The notes beneath the pieces are model-generated. The model ran no database searches and had not been told where the DNA came from. It was given only the letters and a program-made list of their open reading frames with translations. The position numbers were made by a program, and so were the translations under genes. A stretch of DNA of 64,000 nt from Pogostemon cablin. Its lineage: Eukaryota; Streptophyta; Magnoliopsida; Lamiales; Lamiaceae. This document shows, in pieces, positions 46,595 through 58,050 of this stretch (position 1 is its first letter; each line of letters begins with the position of its first letter). Where the stretch lies: assembly GCA_023678885.1 (NCBI GenBank), contig CM043009.1:16981117-17045116 (forward strand), read 5' to 3'.

Positions 46595-48150
46595 TGATAA
46601 GCATTTTCTCAACACACAAAATAATCCCCAAGTATGAAGGATATCAAATGTAGTCTCGATAGGTGACCAAGTGATTATCGAACCCGAGGGACGGATTATT
46701 ATCAATTTAGTTATATTCTAATTAACTAAGACTATGTTGGCAAATCTGTTTGGAATAGTTACGAACTAAATAACGAAGAATTTAGATAGCAAATTAAATA
46801 AACAAGCAATAGAGAAAATACGATTGTGATCAAGTAAGAAATTAGGTAGTTCTTCGGGTCATCCAGTTTTACTTATTAATTTCCTTTCCATGTGTTATTG
46901 TCTGACTCTACCTTGTGGCTTATGGACGCATCACTAAACCATGCAAGCTCACTCTATAGACACAAGCAAACAAGTGTATGACACGTATGAATATCCTTGG
47001 AGCAAGAGATATAATTCACCCCCCTTTCTAGGTACTATCAGTTTCAATTATTTCCCATGCACTTAGTACTCTAACCCGATATGATCTCCCTTTATAGGTA
47101 CTATGACGTTATACTCTTTATCCTACTTATTAACCCGAATAATATTCAATTAATAAGTATCTATATAAGATAGTTCTAATAATACTTCAGAATCCCTTCA
47201 CTTAGAATTATAACATATAATCCTGCTCAGCAGAGAACACACTCAATCAATAACCAAGCTATGTATTCAGACTCTACATAACAGTTAATGATGCACAAAA
47301 CGACCGTGAGTATTAATTAAAAAAGCACAATCTTATATAAAATAAACTATAAGTAGTGTTGTACGGAGTTTACACATGAAAATTCAATTAACTCATGAAA
47401 CTTTCATAACCCTAGAACTACCAGAACGGCTCTAGCCCATGATTGATCTAGGAACAATCATGGTTGATTGGTATGATCTTACTTGACGCGGCAGACGAAC
47501 CTCTTTTCACGACTCCTTTGGATAGTGGTAGGGTTTCGGTGACGGATGGATGATGAATGATGTGTGTCTCGTTTTCTCCTACGAAAGCTCTTTTTTTATA
47601 CTCATAGAATCTCTTTATAGGCTTAAGATGAGCTTTTGTTTGAAGCATACATCAAATTTGGTAAAAGACATCTGGAATTACCATAAATAGCAGCAGTGAG
47701 AATCCGTTCGACCATGCTGTGACTGGTCGAGCAAGGCCTCTAACTCGAGCAAAGGTCAAGCAAGCTCACTGTAAGTTTTTGCACCGTTTTGTTCGACTTC
47801 ACTCATCTGCTCGACCAAGATGATTCTAGTCGAGCAACATCTCCAAGTCGAGCAAGCTCTCTGGACAAATCTGCATAATCTGCTCAACTTGGCCACCTTG
47901 TTCGACCAAAGTGATAATGGTCGAACAGGTCTTGAGGTCGAACGGCCTTCGAAAATCACCTAAAAAATTGTATCTTCTGATTCTGAGCCTTTAACACCTG
48001 TTTTCCCGTACAAATATGCTTAAAAAACCCTTGCACCCTCTGATTCGCGCCTTTTTCGTAAACAAACCGATTCGTCTCAATTAAAGACTCAATCATACTC
48101 AATTCTCACACAAATCAGAGCCCAAAATAGGTGAATCTACACTCTCATCA
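46595..48150 (-). mobile_element. Solo LTR (minus strand, Athila-like)
   Basis: Plus strand TGATAAGCATTTTCTC...CACTCTCATCA, 1556 bp, with exact TSD TTGTA (46590-46594, 48151-48155). The order of features matches the Ath-A LTR in complement. The U3 part (47705-47945) has GTTCGACC, GGTCGAGC and CTCGACC boxes instead of strict GGTTCGACC. Confidence 0.9.
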
Positions 48151-48345
48151 TTGTACAAAATTATTTACTAAATGTGCAATATTATTCACCCAGATGGGGT
48201 TTAATTATGTTTGAAAATTCCCCTTTTATCAGTTATGCATAATTACTCACATCATTATTAGCCGAAAAAATATTTACTTCACGAGTCGTGCAAAATTATT
48301 CACTAGTTGTGTAAAATTATTTACTAATTGTTTAATATTTACTAA
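48151..48345. repeat. Degenerate GTGCAAAATTATT repeat, right part
   Basis: Continuation of 46481-46594: TACAAAATTATTTACTAAATGTGC, AAAATTATTCACTAGTTGTG and similar units, roughly 22-bp period with much drift. Confidence 0.5.
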
Positions 48346-48560
48346 TCTATATTATTAGTTGTGCAACAACAGTCTTAAGGTGTAAAATTAAAATATCTTT
48401 ATTAATGATAAAAAGGGTAACATTGGAATTGCACAATATAATTTTGTACTTCATAGTAATAATTTAAGTTCTATGTATCTAATAATAATAAAAAGAAATG
48501 AATTGTACCTGATAATAAGTCTCCCTAATAAATATTAAATTAAATAATCAATATAAGATA
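48346..48560. other. AT-rich sequence, nothing recognised
   Basis: No ORF, no repeat unit and no termini seen. Confidence 0.4.
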
Positions 48561-48569
48561 TATTCATTA

Positions 48570-48770
48570 AAAATTAGTTCGATAAGACTCGAAAAACTCG
48601 ACTCGATTTGCTTAACAAGTTCAATCAAGCTCAACTTGGCTCGAAAATTACTCGAGCGAGCTCGAGCTCATTCTTAGGCTCATTTCTTTAACGAACAGAG
48701 CTCGAACTCAGATCGATAACTACTCGACCCGAGCACAAGTAATCACTACTCGAACTCGCTCGACTTATAT
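48570..48770. repeat. CTCGA-rich imperfect repeat
   Basis: Dense CTCGA/TCGAG words (ACTCGAGCGAGCTCGAGCTC near 48650). This looks like a terminal or subterminal part of a DNA transposon, but no terminal inverted repeat could be fixed. Confidence 0.4.
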
Positions 48771-48787
48771 AACAACTTACTGGATCT

Positions 48788-48788
<1 letters not shown>

Positions 48789-48847
<59 letters not shown>
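48789..48847. repeat. (TA)n microsatellite
   Basis: Nearly 30 uninterrupted TA dinucleotides. Confidence 0.95.
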
Positions 48848-48851
<4 letters not shown>

Positions 48852-49140
48852 ACTATTTAAATAATTATCTTCCTAAAATAATTAATTATATAAAATTATT
48901 TATTACTACATGATACACACTTTTGAGTTTAAATACTCCTAACTACACTTAAAAAAAATTTACTATCCACTACATAAATTAATGGTAAAGAGACCAAATT
49001 ACCCCTAATTAAACTAAATATTTCCCAATGCATGATTTCTTCTATGTAATCTACCTTTCTCTCTCCTGGAATATCTCTCCCCAAATATTCTCTATGTGAC
49101 CTAAAACGACTACGAGAATTTTTGCCGCCAATCCCTCCCC

Positions 49141-49400
49141 CTTGGCCCTCTCCCTGCCGCCCACTCCCTCATTATGGTCCTCCTCTCCACCACCATACTC
49201 GCTGGCACCCTACTCTCCACCGCCATCGAAATTCGTGACACGTAATGGCTCTAGTGGCGCTCCCTCACCTCCGATTGTGTCTTCTTCTGGTCCTACGTCT
49301 TCTACCTCTCCCGATTCTTCCACGCCCTCTACTCATTCACCGCCATTCTCATTAATTGGCGACTTTGCTGACTCTATTTGTGACTTATTGGCGATTAATT
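49141..49400 (+). pseudogene. Possible ELO-type fatty acid elongase fragment
   Basis: In the phase starting at 49141, conceptual translation gives AAHSLIMVLLSTTILAGTLL, then AIEIRDT followed by two stops, then VFFWSYVFYLSRFFHALYSF near 49278. The FFWSYVFYLS pattern with a hydrophobic segment before it resembles plant ELO/SUR4 family elongases, which extend very long chain acyl-CoA in the ER. At least three stops are present, there is no His box, and downstream sequence is not recognisable, so this is a dead fragment. The open frame at 49142-49408 is an overlapping Pro/Ser-rich shadow. The region is GC-rich compared with its surroundings, as captured gene fragments often are. Confidence 0.4.
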
Positions 49401-49721
49401 GCGCCTAATCAGCCACCGGAGTTCTTGTTACCGCTGCTGATAGATCCCACTGTATCTTCCACCGGCGCACTTCACCGTCGCTAATGGTTTTCCCGTCAAC
49501 AGAAATTACACCATGCTCATAATGTCGTGCGGTCGATCTGTGACTGCCCTGTTTAGCTAGGTTGTTTTTTGCTGGCCTCCGAACTGGAATTCTCTTTACT
49601 GCCTAGGGCAGTTCCCAAATTCCAGTCCTGTGCACACCACGGCCTGTTCGGAAATTCTTGCTTCAAAGTTCCTCTCGTTGCCGATTGATTTGACTTGATT
49701 ATCTCCCCCGAAATATGATGA

Positions 49722-49907
49722 TGGAAGGAGCTTTTAAGGGATCATTTGATCGATCCTAATTTCATCACCGATTCTCCATCGCATCGTGCGATTCTTCGGC
49801 CATTGCTTGATACGGCTTCTCTTCATAGGAATGGACTGTTTTCACCTTCGGAGACTCTACCAGAGGTTCTTCTTAGGAAAAAGTCTAATCCATATGCTTG
49901 GATGTGA
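49722..49907 (+). pseudogene. Unrecognised gene fragment
   Basis: 62 codons ending in TGA after two upstream stops, giving LLRDHLIDPNFITDSPSHR and then ETLPEVLLRKKSNPYAWM. The composition looks like real protein, but I do not recognise the family and there is no start. It lies about 320 bp after the elongase-like fragment and may derive from the same captured or duplicated locus. Confidence 0.3.
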
Positions 49908-50340
49908 TTGGTAAATGACCATACACGAATTCTATTGAACTTTGAATAAAAAGATTGCTGAGGAACTTTGCAGCTATTGATTGCAGTTATGTTTTGAGCT
50001 GTATGCTTTATTATCACATACTAATGGTTTGAGGTCTGGTGCTTGAATTGATTGCTTGATGTACTTGCGAAAAACAAGGAACAAGTAATATTTGGGGAAG
50101 TTGTTAAGTGCATAATATGTTAGAGTACTGATAGATATACAGGTCAGTGGCAGTTGTTCACTTATGTATTGTAGAGTAAATTGACTTATTTTTGGAGTTC
50201 TCTTGCTTTTCTGAAATACTTAATTCAAGAAAATAGATTTGGTTAATTTCATAAACGAGATGGAAGCCTGTCATGTTTTCAAGGCTGTTTCTAAATTTTT
50301 TTTATGATTGATATATAATTTTTTATTTACATGACATATT
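49908..50340. other. Non-coding, nothing recognised
   Basis: AT-rich, with UTR- or intron-like texture; no ORF or repeat. Confidence 0.4.
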
Positions 50341-50438
50341 TGCAATTATGAATGTAATTTGTCGTGGGAATGTGCAAAACTATTATCAATTTTATATAAT
50401 TTTCTATGTGGAATCGAAATACGTGTAAGAAGACTCCT
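50341..50438. repeat. Tandem repeat unit, left of solo LTR-5
   Basis: AATGTGCAAAACTATTATC, then ATAATTTTCTATGTGGAATCG and TACGTGTAAGAAGACT match the unit at 52229-52545. Confidence 0.7.
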
Positions 50439-52228
50439 TGTTCATCTTTTTGCGTGTCCCCAAGTGTAGGAAATCAGTTCCAGATAAGTGTGTGATCAAG
50501 TCTATTATCGAACCCAAAGGATAATTCTAGACTTACTATTTAATCTATTTATGACAACTCTAACCTAAGACAAATATGGGTTTATAAGTGAATTTAATTA
50601 AACCTAAGAAAGCAGAAAATAAGTACTTAAAATAATAAAATAGTGAATAAAAATAAGGATGAAGTGTTAAGAGAGAAGATAGATAGCACTAGGAAATCCA
50701 GTTAAATTGGTCAAATCAAATAACTAGACAATCGGTTGGAATTCCTACAGATTTTATGAAAGCAATCACTTAATTATGTTAAATCCCTTTGCTAAAGTAA
50801 ACTTAACACATAAATCTGGTTCAAATCCTCAGATGCAGAAAAATAATTCCTACTCCCTTCTAGGTACTTAAGAAATAAATTTCAATTTTCACTTAACAAT
50901 CTAAGAAACCAAATCCTCTAGAATGGTAATTAATATATATATTAACTGTCCAATATTAATTATTCTAATGAATATAGGTTGTATGGTTAAGTCCCCTTTT
51001 ACCCATAAACAGACAGACAAATATAATCACTTTATGACATAAGCAATAATCATAAATATGCAAAGGTAATTAGCATCTTCATGAATAAGGATAGATCATA
51101 TAAGACAAAAATATAAGTCTCAAATTCAAAGCATTAATAAAGGAATAAGTACATTGCAGAAATCCAACCTAGTCTAGATCATCAGTTCAAACCAATTCAA
51201 CCTTCAAAACCTAGCACTATCCAAGAAATACTAGCCCATGGTGTTACAAACAACACCCATGGTTAGGTATGAAAACAATCACATAGGTCTATTATTCAAA
51301 ATTAAGAAGGAAAGAATAAGAAAAACCTTAGATGTGGCGTGATTCTCCGTTCTTTCTTCCATGGTTCTGAATCTTCTCGTTCTTCTTCTCAAGTAAGCAA
51401 CACTGATGAACTCTCCGGATTGGTGGATGGGATGGTGAATCTTGATTTCGATATGGTGGCAAGAAAATAGTATGGAAAAGTATTTAGGGTTGTGGAGAGT
51501 TATGGAGAGTTCGGGTTTGGAATTCCCCAAGGGCTCCTTTTATAGTTGAGGACTGATAATTCCCGAATTCTAACTCAAAAGTGGGCTTTTTCACGTGAAA
51601 AATATGAACGGGTCAAGAAAATGACGAAAAATGACTGGACCTCGCTGGGCAGTGGCACGAGTCGTGCCAGGGTCAGCACGGGTCGTGCCACCCATTTCGT
51701 GCCACACCTTTAGGCAACTGGGCACATGGGTGCTGGCTGGGTGGATGGCACGAGTCGTGCCACCCGTCGGCAACCTGCGCTACCTCATGGTCATACTCAT
51801 AACTTTTTCATCCGATCTCCGATTGAGGTGATTTTTGTATTCACGCGATCCTCTTTTCCTTGGCTTTCCAATTATATGAAGAACTTATGAAAATTTGATC
51901 ATTTGTATATAGCACAAGTCATGCAAAGTTTGGCACGAGTCGAGCTCTTCTGGGACGTGCTGGGCGACGGTGTCCTCTCGTGCCACATGTGGCCGGCACG
52001 AGTGCTGCTTTTGGCTCGTCTCGGCCTCTTTCTTGTTTGAATTCGCTCCCAACTTCTATTTTTGCTCTTTTTACCTCGTTTTCCACCTAAAAATACAAAA
52101 TAACACTTCACATGCATCTGTAACACAAATATATGCAATTCAACCAAAAGATGCTCAAATACAGATATAAATACCACAAAATGGTGCTAAATCGGACCCT
52201 AAAACATGCAGATTTTCACACTAAATAA
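50439..52228 (-). mobile_element. Solo LTR-5 (minus strand)
   Basis: Plus strand begins TGTTCATCTTTTTGCG, then TCCCCAAGTGTAGG and ATTATCGAACCCAAAGGA, the end of an Athila-like LTR in complement. It ends near TTTTCACACTAAATAA, whose complement (TGAAAATCTGCATG, TTAGGGTCC) parallels the start of LTR-4. GGCACGAGTCGTGCC-like palindromes lie at 51650-52010. The flanks are the same tandem repeat. The exact ends and TSD are unclear; the left flank CTCCT has no convincing partner. Confidence 0.7.
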
Positions 52229-52545
52229 CGACTTAGGTTAAGAAATGTGCAAAATTCTTGTGAAAAATCAATTTTGCACAATTTAATTAATTTTACACAA
52301 TTTTCTATATGGAGTCGGGATACGTATAAAGAAGACTTAGGTTACGAAATGTGCAAAATCATTGTACATAAATCAATTTTGCACAATTTAATTAATTTTA
52401 CATAATTTTCTATGTGGAATTGGAATACGTTTAAAAGACGATTTAGGTTAAAAAATGTGCAAAACCATTATGCAAAAATTAATTTTGCACAATTTAATTA
52501 AACAAATTGTGCAAAATAAAATTGTGCAAAATAAAATGTGCAAAC
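52229..52545. repeat. Tandem repeat, unit about 105 bp
   Basis: Three consecutive units beginning TTAGGTTAMGAAATGTGCAAA at about 52232, 52338 and 52443, each with TCAATTTTGCACAATTTAATTA and TTTTCTATRTGGARTYGG. The last unit decays into AAATTGTGCAAAATAA repeats. Confidence 0.85.
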
Positions 52546-52901
52546 ACATAAGATATTTATGATATCACAATCATAATTGTGTAGTTATGAGTATTAGTTC
52601 TTTGAGTCATGCAGTTTATAGCAATTATGCATTATTTCATGTATCCCATAGTAAGTGACCTAAATAAAAATTTATCAAATAAATATTTTGGAGATATATA
52701 ATAATGATATAATAATAAATGTTAATATATGATAATAAAAAATAAAAATACAAAGATTATTTATATGTAATATTAAAATAAAAATATAAAAAATACAACG
52801 ATTAACCACGTCGCAACACATCATATTTTTAAAAGTTATTTATAGTAGCGTATTTGCAATTAGTATAAGATAATATATATATAATTATTAATTTAATAAT
52901 A
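52546..52901. other. AT-rich, nothing recognised
   Basis: Very AT-rich with short poly-A/T and TA runs; no ORF. Confidence 0.4.
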
Positions 52902-52903
52902 TA

Positions 52904-53045
52904 CTCCCTCCGTCCAACAAAAGATTGCACCTCCAATTCCGTCACGGAGATTAAGAAAGTGATAACTTTTAGGGGTATAATGGTATTTTTTTGTAATAAA
53001 TAAATGATAAAGTATGTTAGGTAGAGATAATTTTTTTGTAAATAA
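52904..53045 (+). mobile_element. Stowaway-like MITE, 5' half
   Basis: Starts CTCCCTCCGTCC after TA (52902-52903). It matches the complement of the complete copy at 63020-63282 (ATAACTTTTAGG, TATGGTATTTTTTT-like, ATGTTAGGTA, TTTTTTTGTAAATAA). Cut at 53045 by the CACTA element; the second half was not found in the window. Confidence 0.8.
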
Positions 53046-53245
53046 CACTACAAAAAAGTTGCCCGACAGTGACAAACTTTGTGACGGGCCGACGGACGTT
53101 GTGACGAAAAAATACCCATCACCCAAACATGCGTCACAAAGTTTTTTGTGACGGTCCCGTCAAAATTTATGACAGCATTTCTGACGGGTTCTTTTGACCA
53201 CTTTTTGTGATGGTTATTTGTGACGGACTTTGTGACGGATTTTAT
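53046..53245 (+). mobile_element. CACTA element, left terminus
   Basis: CACTACAAAAAAGTTGCC at 53046 is a CACTA (En/Spm) terminal sequence, preceded by TAA. It is followed by subterminal TTTGTGACGG words in both orientations, six or more within 190 bp. Interrupted at 53245 by Ath-C. The opposite terminus is not visible. Confidence 0.75.
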
Positions 53246-55012
53246 TGATTGGCGCTATTTTCACCTACATTTTAGTGTCTTTTTATATGTGTTTTCGTAT
53301 TATTTTATCCGTATTTTATGTGTTATTTGGTTGTGTTTTGTGTTTTTATTGAAATGTGTGTGAATGAGCTTAAACCTATGATTTTCACTTTTTATTGGAT
53401 GCTAGATATGATAAGGAAGGCATAGGAAAAAGAGGATCTAAATTCGGAGCTGAAACGAGGGAGAACGGGCAAAAACGAAAGAAGTAAAACAGGGCGTGAA
53501 CCTATATGGGCCGTGTACGGAACACGGCCCTGTAAGAAGTGACCGTGTGCGGATGCTAGAAGCACCAACTCAGCCATTCCTGCGGCCGAGTGCAGGACAC
53601 GGACCGTGTGCAGAAACACGGGCCGTGCACCAAGCACGGCCCTGTAAGAGAGGGCCGTGCGACAATGTCAGAAAACACAACACGGCCACCCCTGTGGCCG
53701 TGTGCTGCGCACGAGCCGTACGCTGTCCAGAGCTCACTGTTGACCAGAAGCCCTAGACACGACTTGGGCCGTGTTACAGCACACGAGCCGTGTAGGTGTC
53801 AAAACTGCTGAAATTTCCAGAAACTTCTAGAAGCTTCCCAAGGGGTATAAATACCCATTTATTCAACAATTGAGGGGAGGATCCGAAATTCCACCCTTCT
53901 ACACACATCTCACACACCATTTCTTCCATTTTCCACCATCATCTTCATCCATCTTCATCCATTCTTCATCCATTCCATTTGGGTGTTGAAGATTTCAAGA
54001 AATCAAGAGCTAGAGTTGGAGATCCATGAGTATTGAAGATTCTCTACAAGAAATTGCTAGGGAAGATTCACATCTCTTTTGATTTTCTTTTGGATCTAAG
54101 ACTATGGGTATTTGTAATGAATTATTTATATATTTTGTTACCTTTATCATGTTAGGCTAATCCCTCTAGTGGGATTAGGAACATGAAGAGCATATTAGAT
54201 TTGTATTATCATGTGGATTAAATTGGTTTTTGATTTAATTGATGTTGATTTCTATTCATGGAGTTTAATTATCTTGATGTTGTGATGGCATGGTTTGTTA
54301 TTCATAATTGATTATTGGTTTAATGGATTGTTGATCAATGAATTGATTTATGGTGATTAAATGCTATCATAATATTCATGTATGTATTGCTTGGAGTGAG
54401 ATGGAAATGACCCTCTATAGTATTAGGAAGACATGATTAGACATCGAGTTTGGGTTTGACCGAAAGGATATTTGAATTCGATGAGGGGAACCAATCCATT
54501 CGTTGGCCTTAGTACACAAAAAGGGAGAGTTTACTCTAACTAGTACCTAGATGGAAGGGGTTAATGTTGGGCTTTGATCTTAAGTGCTTTTGGGAGTCTA
54601 AAATGGATCATCAACCTTTGTAACCCGAAAGGGAGCTTAGGATACAATCGTGATCACCCTTAGTCTACATCAATTAAGTTGGATTCCTTTTGCATGATAG
54701 TATAATTGAGTATGCTTGTATGTTTCTAATCCCATGTTTTTCATCCTTGAACTTTAACACCTATCCTCTTTTATTTTCATTCATCTTCACTTGTCGTTTC
54801 TCTTATTTGCTATTTTTATTTACTTGCTACTTGCTTAAGTGGTTAATCAATCTCAAAACCCCCTATCATCTTTACAAAAACGATATGAACATGAGCTCAC
54901 GTATTTTGCTAGTCCGAACATAACTCCTTTGTGGATTGATAATTTTTCTTGGGATATACTACTACAACGATCGAGTATTCTTGCTCGTGAGTGCTACAAA
55001 AATAGGCAAACA
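53246..55012 (+). repeat. Ath-C 5' LTR
   Basis: TGATTGGCGCTATTTTCACC...AATAGGCAAACA. GC-rich palindrome array with CACGGGCCGTG-like words at 53505-53800. Confidence 0.93.
53846..53853 (+). promoter_or_regulatory. TATA box of Ath-C 5' LTR
   Basis: GGGGTATAAATACCC, identical in core to LTR-3. Confidence 0.65.
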
Positions 55013-55018
55013 AGAAAA

Positions 55019-55031
55019 TGGCGCCGTTGCC
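55019..55031 (+). promoter_or_regulatory. Ath-C primer binding site (partial tRNA-Asp)
   Basis: TGGCGCCGTTGCC six bases after the LTR, then AAAGGGGAG in place of GGGGA. 13 bases pair with the tRNA-Asp 3' end. Confidence 0.8.
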
Positions 55032-55164
55032 AAAGGGGAGTTTGACGGATTAGTCGAGTACTGTGTTATTGTTTTAGTTGTTCTTGATAAGGATTTTTTT
55101 TTTATTTTATTTTATTTACTATTTGTGTTTGTAGTCTCACTCTTTGCCTTTTCGTAGGTGTTTT

Positions 55165-56715
55165 ATGATCACAAGATCAAAGGGAAATCAATCGATCATT
55201 CCTTTGAATTTGGAGATAGAAAAGACCGTACGACAAAGGAAGCGAGAGAGACGGAGAGCTAGAAAAGGAACAAATATGGAGAATCAACGTGGAGAGAATG
55301 CTAATTATAACCCACCCCAAGATCCATTACAAGATCAAAGGGGGGTACAAGAAGGAGTGCAAGAGAATCAAACGGAGATGTTTAGGAATTTCATTGCTCA
55401 AAATCAAGAATATATGCAATTGCTTGCCAATCAAGAAGCTCAAAGGATACTCCAACAACAAGAGGCACAACCACATGTTCGTAGAAATGTCCAAGAGATG
55501 GTTAATATGTTCAATAACCAAGCTATGCAAGGAAATGTGCAAATACCTCAAGAGAGGCCAAGGCCTAGAGCAATTCGGGATTACTTCCAACCGAGAGCCG
55601 TGTAGAATATGGTTCCCCCGGTTCAAGCCAATGATTATGAAATTAAGATCGGATTGATCAACATGATCAAAGCAAATCAGTTTGGGGGAGGTCCTCTTGA
55701 TGACCCAAACACTCATCTATCTACTTTTTTGGAGGTTGCAAATACCGTCAAGATGAAGGGAGTGTTAGAAGATGCTATTCGAATGAGGTTGTTCTCTTTT
55801 TCTTTAAGAGACAAGGCTAAAGCATGGTATAATACAATTCCTTTGGGAAGTTGTAATACATGGGAAGATCTTGAGCAAAGGTTCCAAAGTAAGTACTTTC
55901 CTCCTTCGAAGACTCTCCAATTGAAAAGCCTTATCACTCAATTTAGGCAACTTCCGGATGAAAGTTTTTATGAAGCATGGGAACGCTACAAGGAGATGCT
56001 ACGAAAGTGTCCTCAACATGATTTTCATGAGAATCAACAAGTGGCTTTCTTCTATCAAGGGTTGAGTGGACAACATCGGATGCATGTAGATGCCTCATCC
56101 GGAGGGTCTATATTTGGAGTGGATGCTATGAAAGCCATGGATACTTTGAAGATATTGCAATGAATGCTTATCAATGGTCTTCCGAGAGAGTAATGGGAGG
56201 TTATGCATTTGGAAAAGTAGCTCAAGTGGAAAGTGTGAACAAAGTGAAGAGTGATGTGTTCCAAAGTGAAGGAATGAAAGAATTAAATAAGAGATCCAAG
56301 CTTTAACAAAGCAATTGAATTTGATCACTCAAGGAGTCAAGGGGGAAACACAAGTTCTATGGTGAATGATGAGAGTAATGTTATGCAAAGTGTAGAGGAT
56401 GTTGCCTATTTAGATAGGAGAAATTACCAAGGAAATTTCCATCATCAAGGGAATTTCCAAGGTAATTATCCTTCTAATCAAGGTAATTTTCAAGGAGGAT
56501 ATCAAGGACAAGCTCGGGGAAGTAATTTCAATCAATCAAGTGGAAATTATCAAGCTCCGAGGAAGCATGAAAATCTTTCCTACTCTAATCCTCAAGCCAC
56601 AGTTGTATTTCCTCCGGGATTCGATTCAAGTGCCAAGCCATTGAATGGAGAAGGTAAGTCATCATTGGAAGAGACATTGCTAGCATTCATGAAAGATACA
56701 AGGGCTCAAATGTAA
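55165..56715 (+). pseudogene. gag: Ath-C gag
   Basis: ATG 55165 starts MITRSKGNQ, parallel to Ath-B gag. An Arg/Lys-rich segment follows, then a Gln-rich linker. A TAG at 55603-55605 breaks the frame, which continues in phase through the gag domain (INMIKANQFGGGPLDDP, KAKAWYNTI, EAWERYKEMLRKCPQHDF, FYQGLSGQHRMHVDASSGG). A shift near 56140 moves the frame (FEDIAMNAYQW, MGGYAFGKVAQVE in another phase) and it returns by 56359. Then come QGNFQGNY-type repeats. A TAA at 56713 separates this from the protease part. It would form the particle shell supplied by this non-autonomous element. Confidence 0.8.
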
Positions 56716-56742
56716 AAGAGAGATGCTAAGCTTGAATCTCAA

Positions 56743-58050
56743 ATGGAAAAGAGGGAAGCAAGGCTTGAGGCTAGAATGGAGGAAAATGAGAAGAAATCCG
56801 ACAATAGGATGAGATCTTTTGAGTATCAAATGGGGCAAATTTCTTCTTCCGTGGGATCACAACACCAACAAGGAAAATTCCCATCTACCACGGAAATAAA
56901 TCCAAAAGAGCATTGCATGTGCATAAAGGTGAAAGAGGATAGCTTGGTTGAAGAAGGATTGGTGGATTGCACGGTGGATGAAGAAAAAGAAGAAGCAAAG
57001 AGAATAGAAATTGAGTTAGAAGAAAAGAGGAAGAAATGGAAAGAAGAGCATGTACCTAAGTGGAAAAAGGCTAAGGAGAAAAGGGAAAAAGAAGAGGAAT
57101 ATGAACGTGATTATTGGGGAATTCCTATTACTCCTTATCCAATACCGTATCCTCAAAGATTTGTTAAAAAAGAAAATATGGAGGAATTTCAAAAGTTTGT
57201 TGAAACTTTGAAGAAGAAATATGAGGAGAGAAAGAAAGCGAAGCTAGTTGAAACAAATGAACCATTGCATGAGGAGCCTTCTATGAAAGTTGGTGATCCG
57301 GGGAAGTTTGTTATCCCTTGTGAAGTTGAAGGAAAGAAGGTGGTGAATGCATTGTGTGACTTTGGAGCTAGTGTGAATGTTATGCCTCATTCTCTCTTTG
57401 AAGAATTGGATATTGGAGAGCTCAAGCCTTCCACTACATGCCTTCAAGTGGCGGATGGATCAACTATTAAGCCCTTAGGGGTGGTGGAGGATGTGGTGGT
57501 TGAAGTGAAGAAGTTGACTTTTCCGGTGGATTTTGTTGTCTTGGAGATGAAGGTTGATCCTCAAACACCTATGATCTTGGGAAGACCATTCTTAGCCACG
57601 AGAAAAGCTCATATTGATGTGGAAAGAGGAGAACTTTCTTTGAGTACAAATACGGAGAGTGTTACATTTTCATGTAACAAGGCAAGAAAGAAGGATGATT
57701 CTTACCTCAAGCCTCCAATCCTACCTCCGGATGATCTTCATGGATTTGAAAATTCTTACTCTTTTAAATCTTCTAATTCTCTTTTCCATGATTATATTGA
57801 CGATTTTAATCTTAACTTGTCTTTGCTTGATATTTATAGGAACGAGGACTCAGACATCGAATGGAAGGTTGATAAGGGAGAAATTCAACTGCCTTATGGA
57901 GACGAAGCATTGCTATCCAAAATTCTTCCGGATGATTTGATAATTATAAGCAAGAATGGAGAAATCATGTTAATGGAAAATAAAAGAGCCAAGAAATTTC
58001 TCAAAGTGAAGATGAGGCCCGATGGGGTCTTGGATTTCCCCGACTGTTAA
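56743..58050 (+). CDS. Ath-C protease plus pol-less C-terminal module
   Basis: 435 codons open, in phase with gag beyond the TAA at 56713; in origin a continuation of gag, not an independent gene, so the ATG at 56743 is only the first Met. It begins with a highly charged coiled-coil-like region (KREARLEARMEENEKK, later KKWKEEHVPKWKKAKEKR). A retropepsin domain follows, with CDFGASVNVMPHSLFE near 57355 (active-site Asp at 57358), VADGSTIKPLGVVEDV and MILGRPFLATRKAHIDV. After protease, instead of RT, there is about 140 residues ending EWKVDKGE, then ISKNGEIML, KFLKVKMRPDG and a stop. That tail resembles the Ath-A tail at 12960-13135. Confidence 0.75.
   Translation: MEKREARLEARMEENEKKSDNRMRSFEYQMGQISSSVGSQHQQGKFPSTTEINPKEHCMCIKVKEDSLVEEGLVDCTVDEEKEEAKRIEIELEEKRKKWKEEHVPKWKKAKEKREKEEEYERDYWGIPITPYPIPYPQRFVKKENMEEFQKFVETLKKKYEERKKAKLVETNEPLHEEPSMKVGDPGKFVIPCEVEGKKVVNALCDFGASVNVMPHSLFEELDIGELKPSTTCLQVADGSTIKPLGVVEDVVVEVKKLTFPVDFVVLEMKVDPQTPMILGRPFLATRKAHIDVERGELSLSTNTESVTFSCNKARKKDDSYLKPPILPPDDLHGFENSYSFKSSNSLFHDYIDDFNLNLSLLDIYRNEDSDIEWKVDKGEIQLPYGDEALLSKILPDDLIIISKNGEIMLMENKRAKKFLKVKMRPDGVLDFPDC

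Noticed and set aside
49142..49408. 88-codon Ser/Pro-rich ORF as a gene
   Set aside because: It overlaps, in another phase, a better elongase-like translation; Ser/Pro richness comes from reading C/T-rich DNA.
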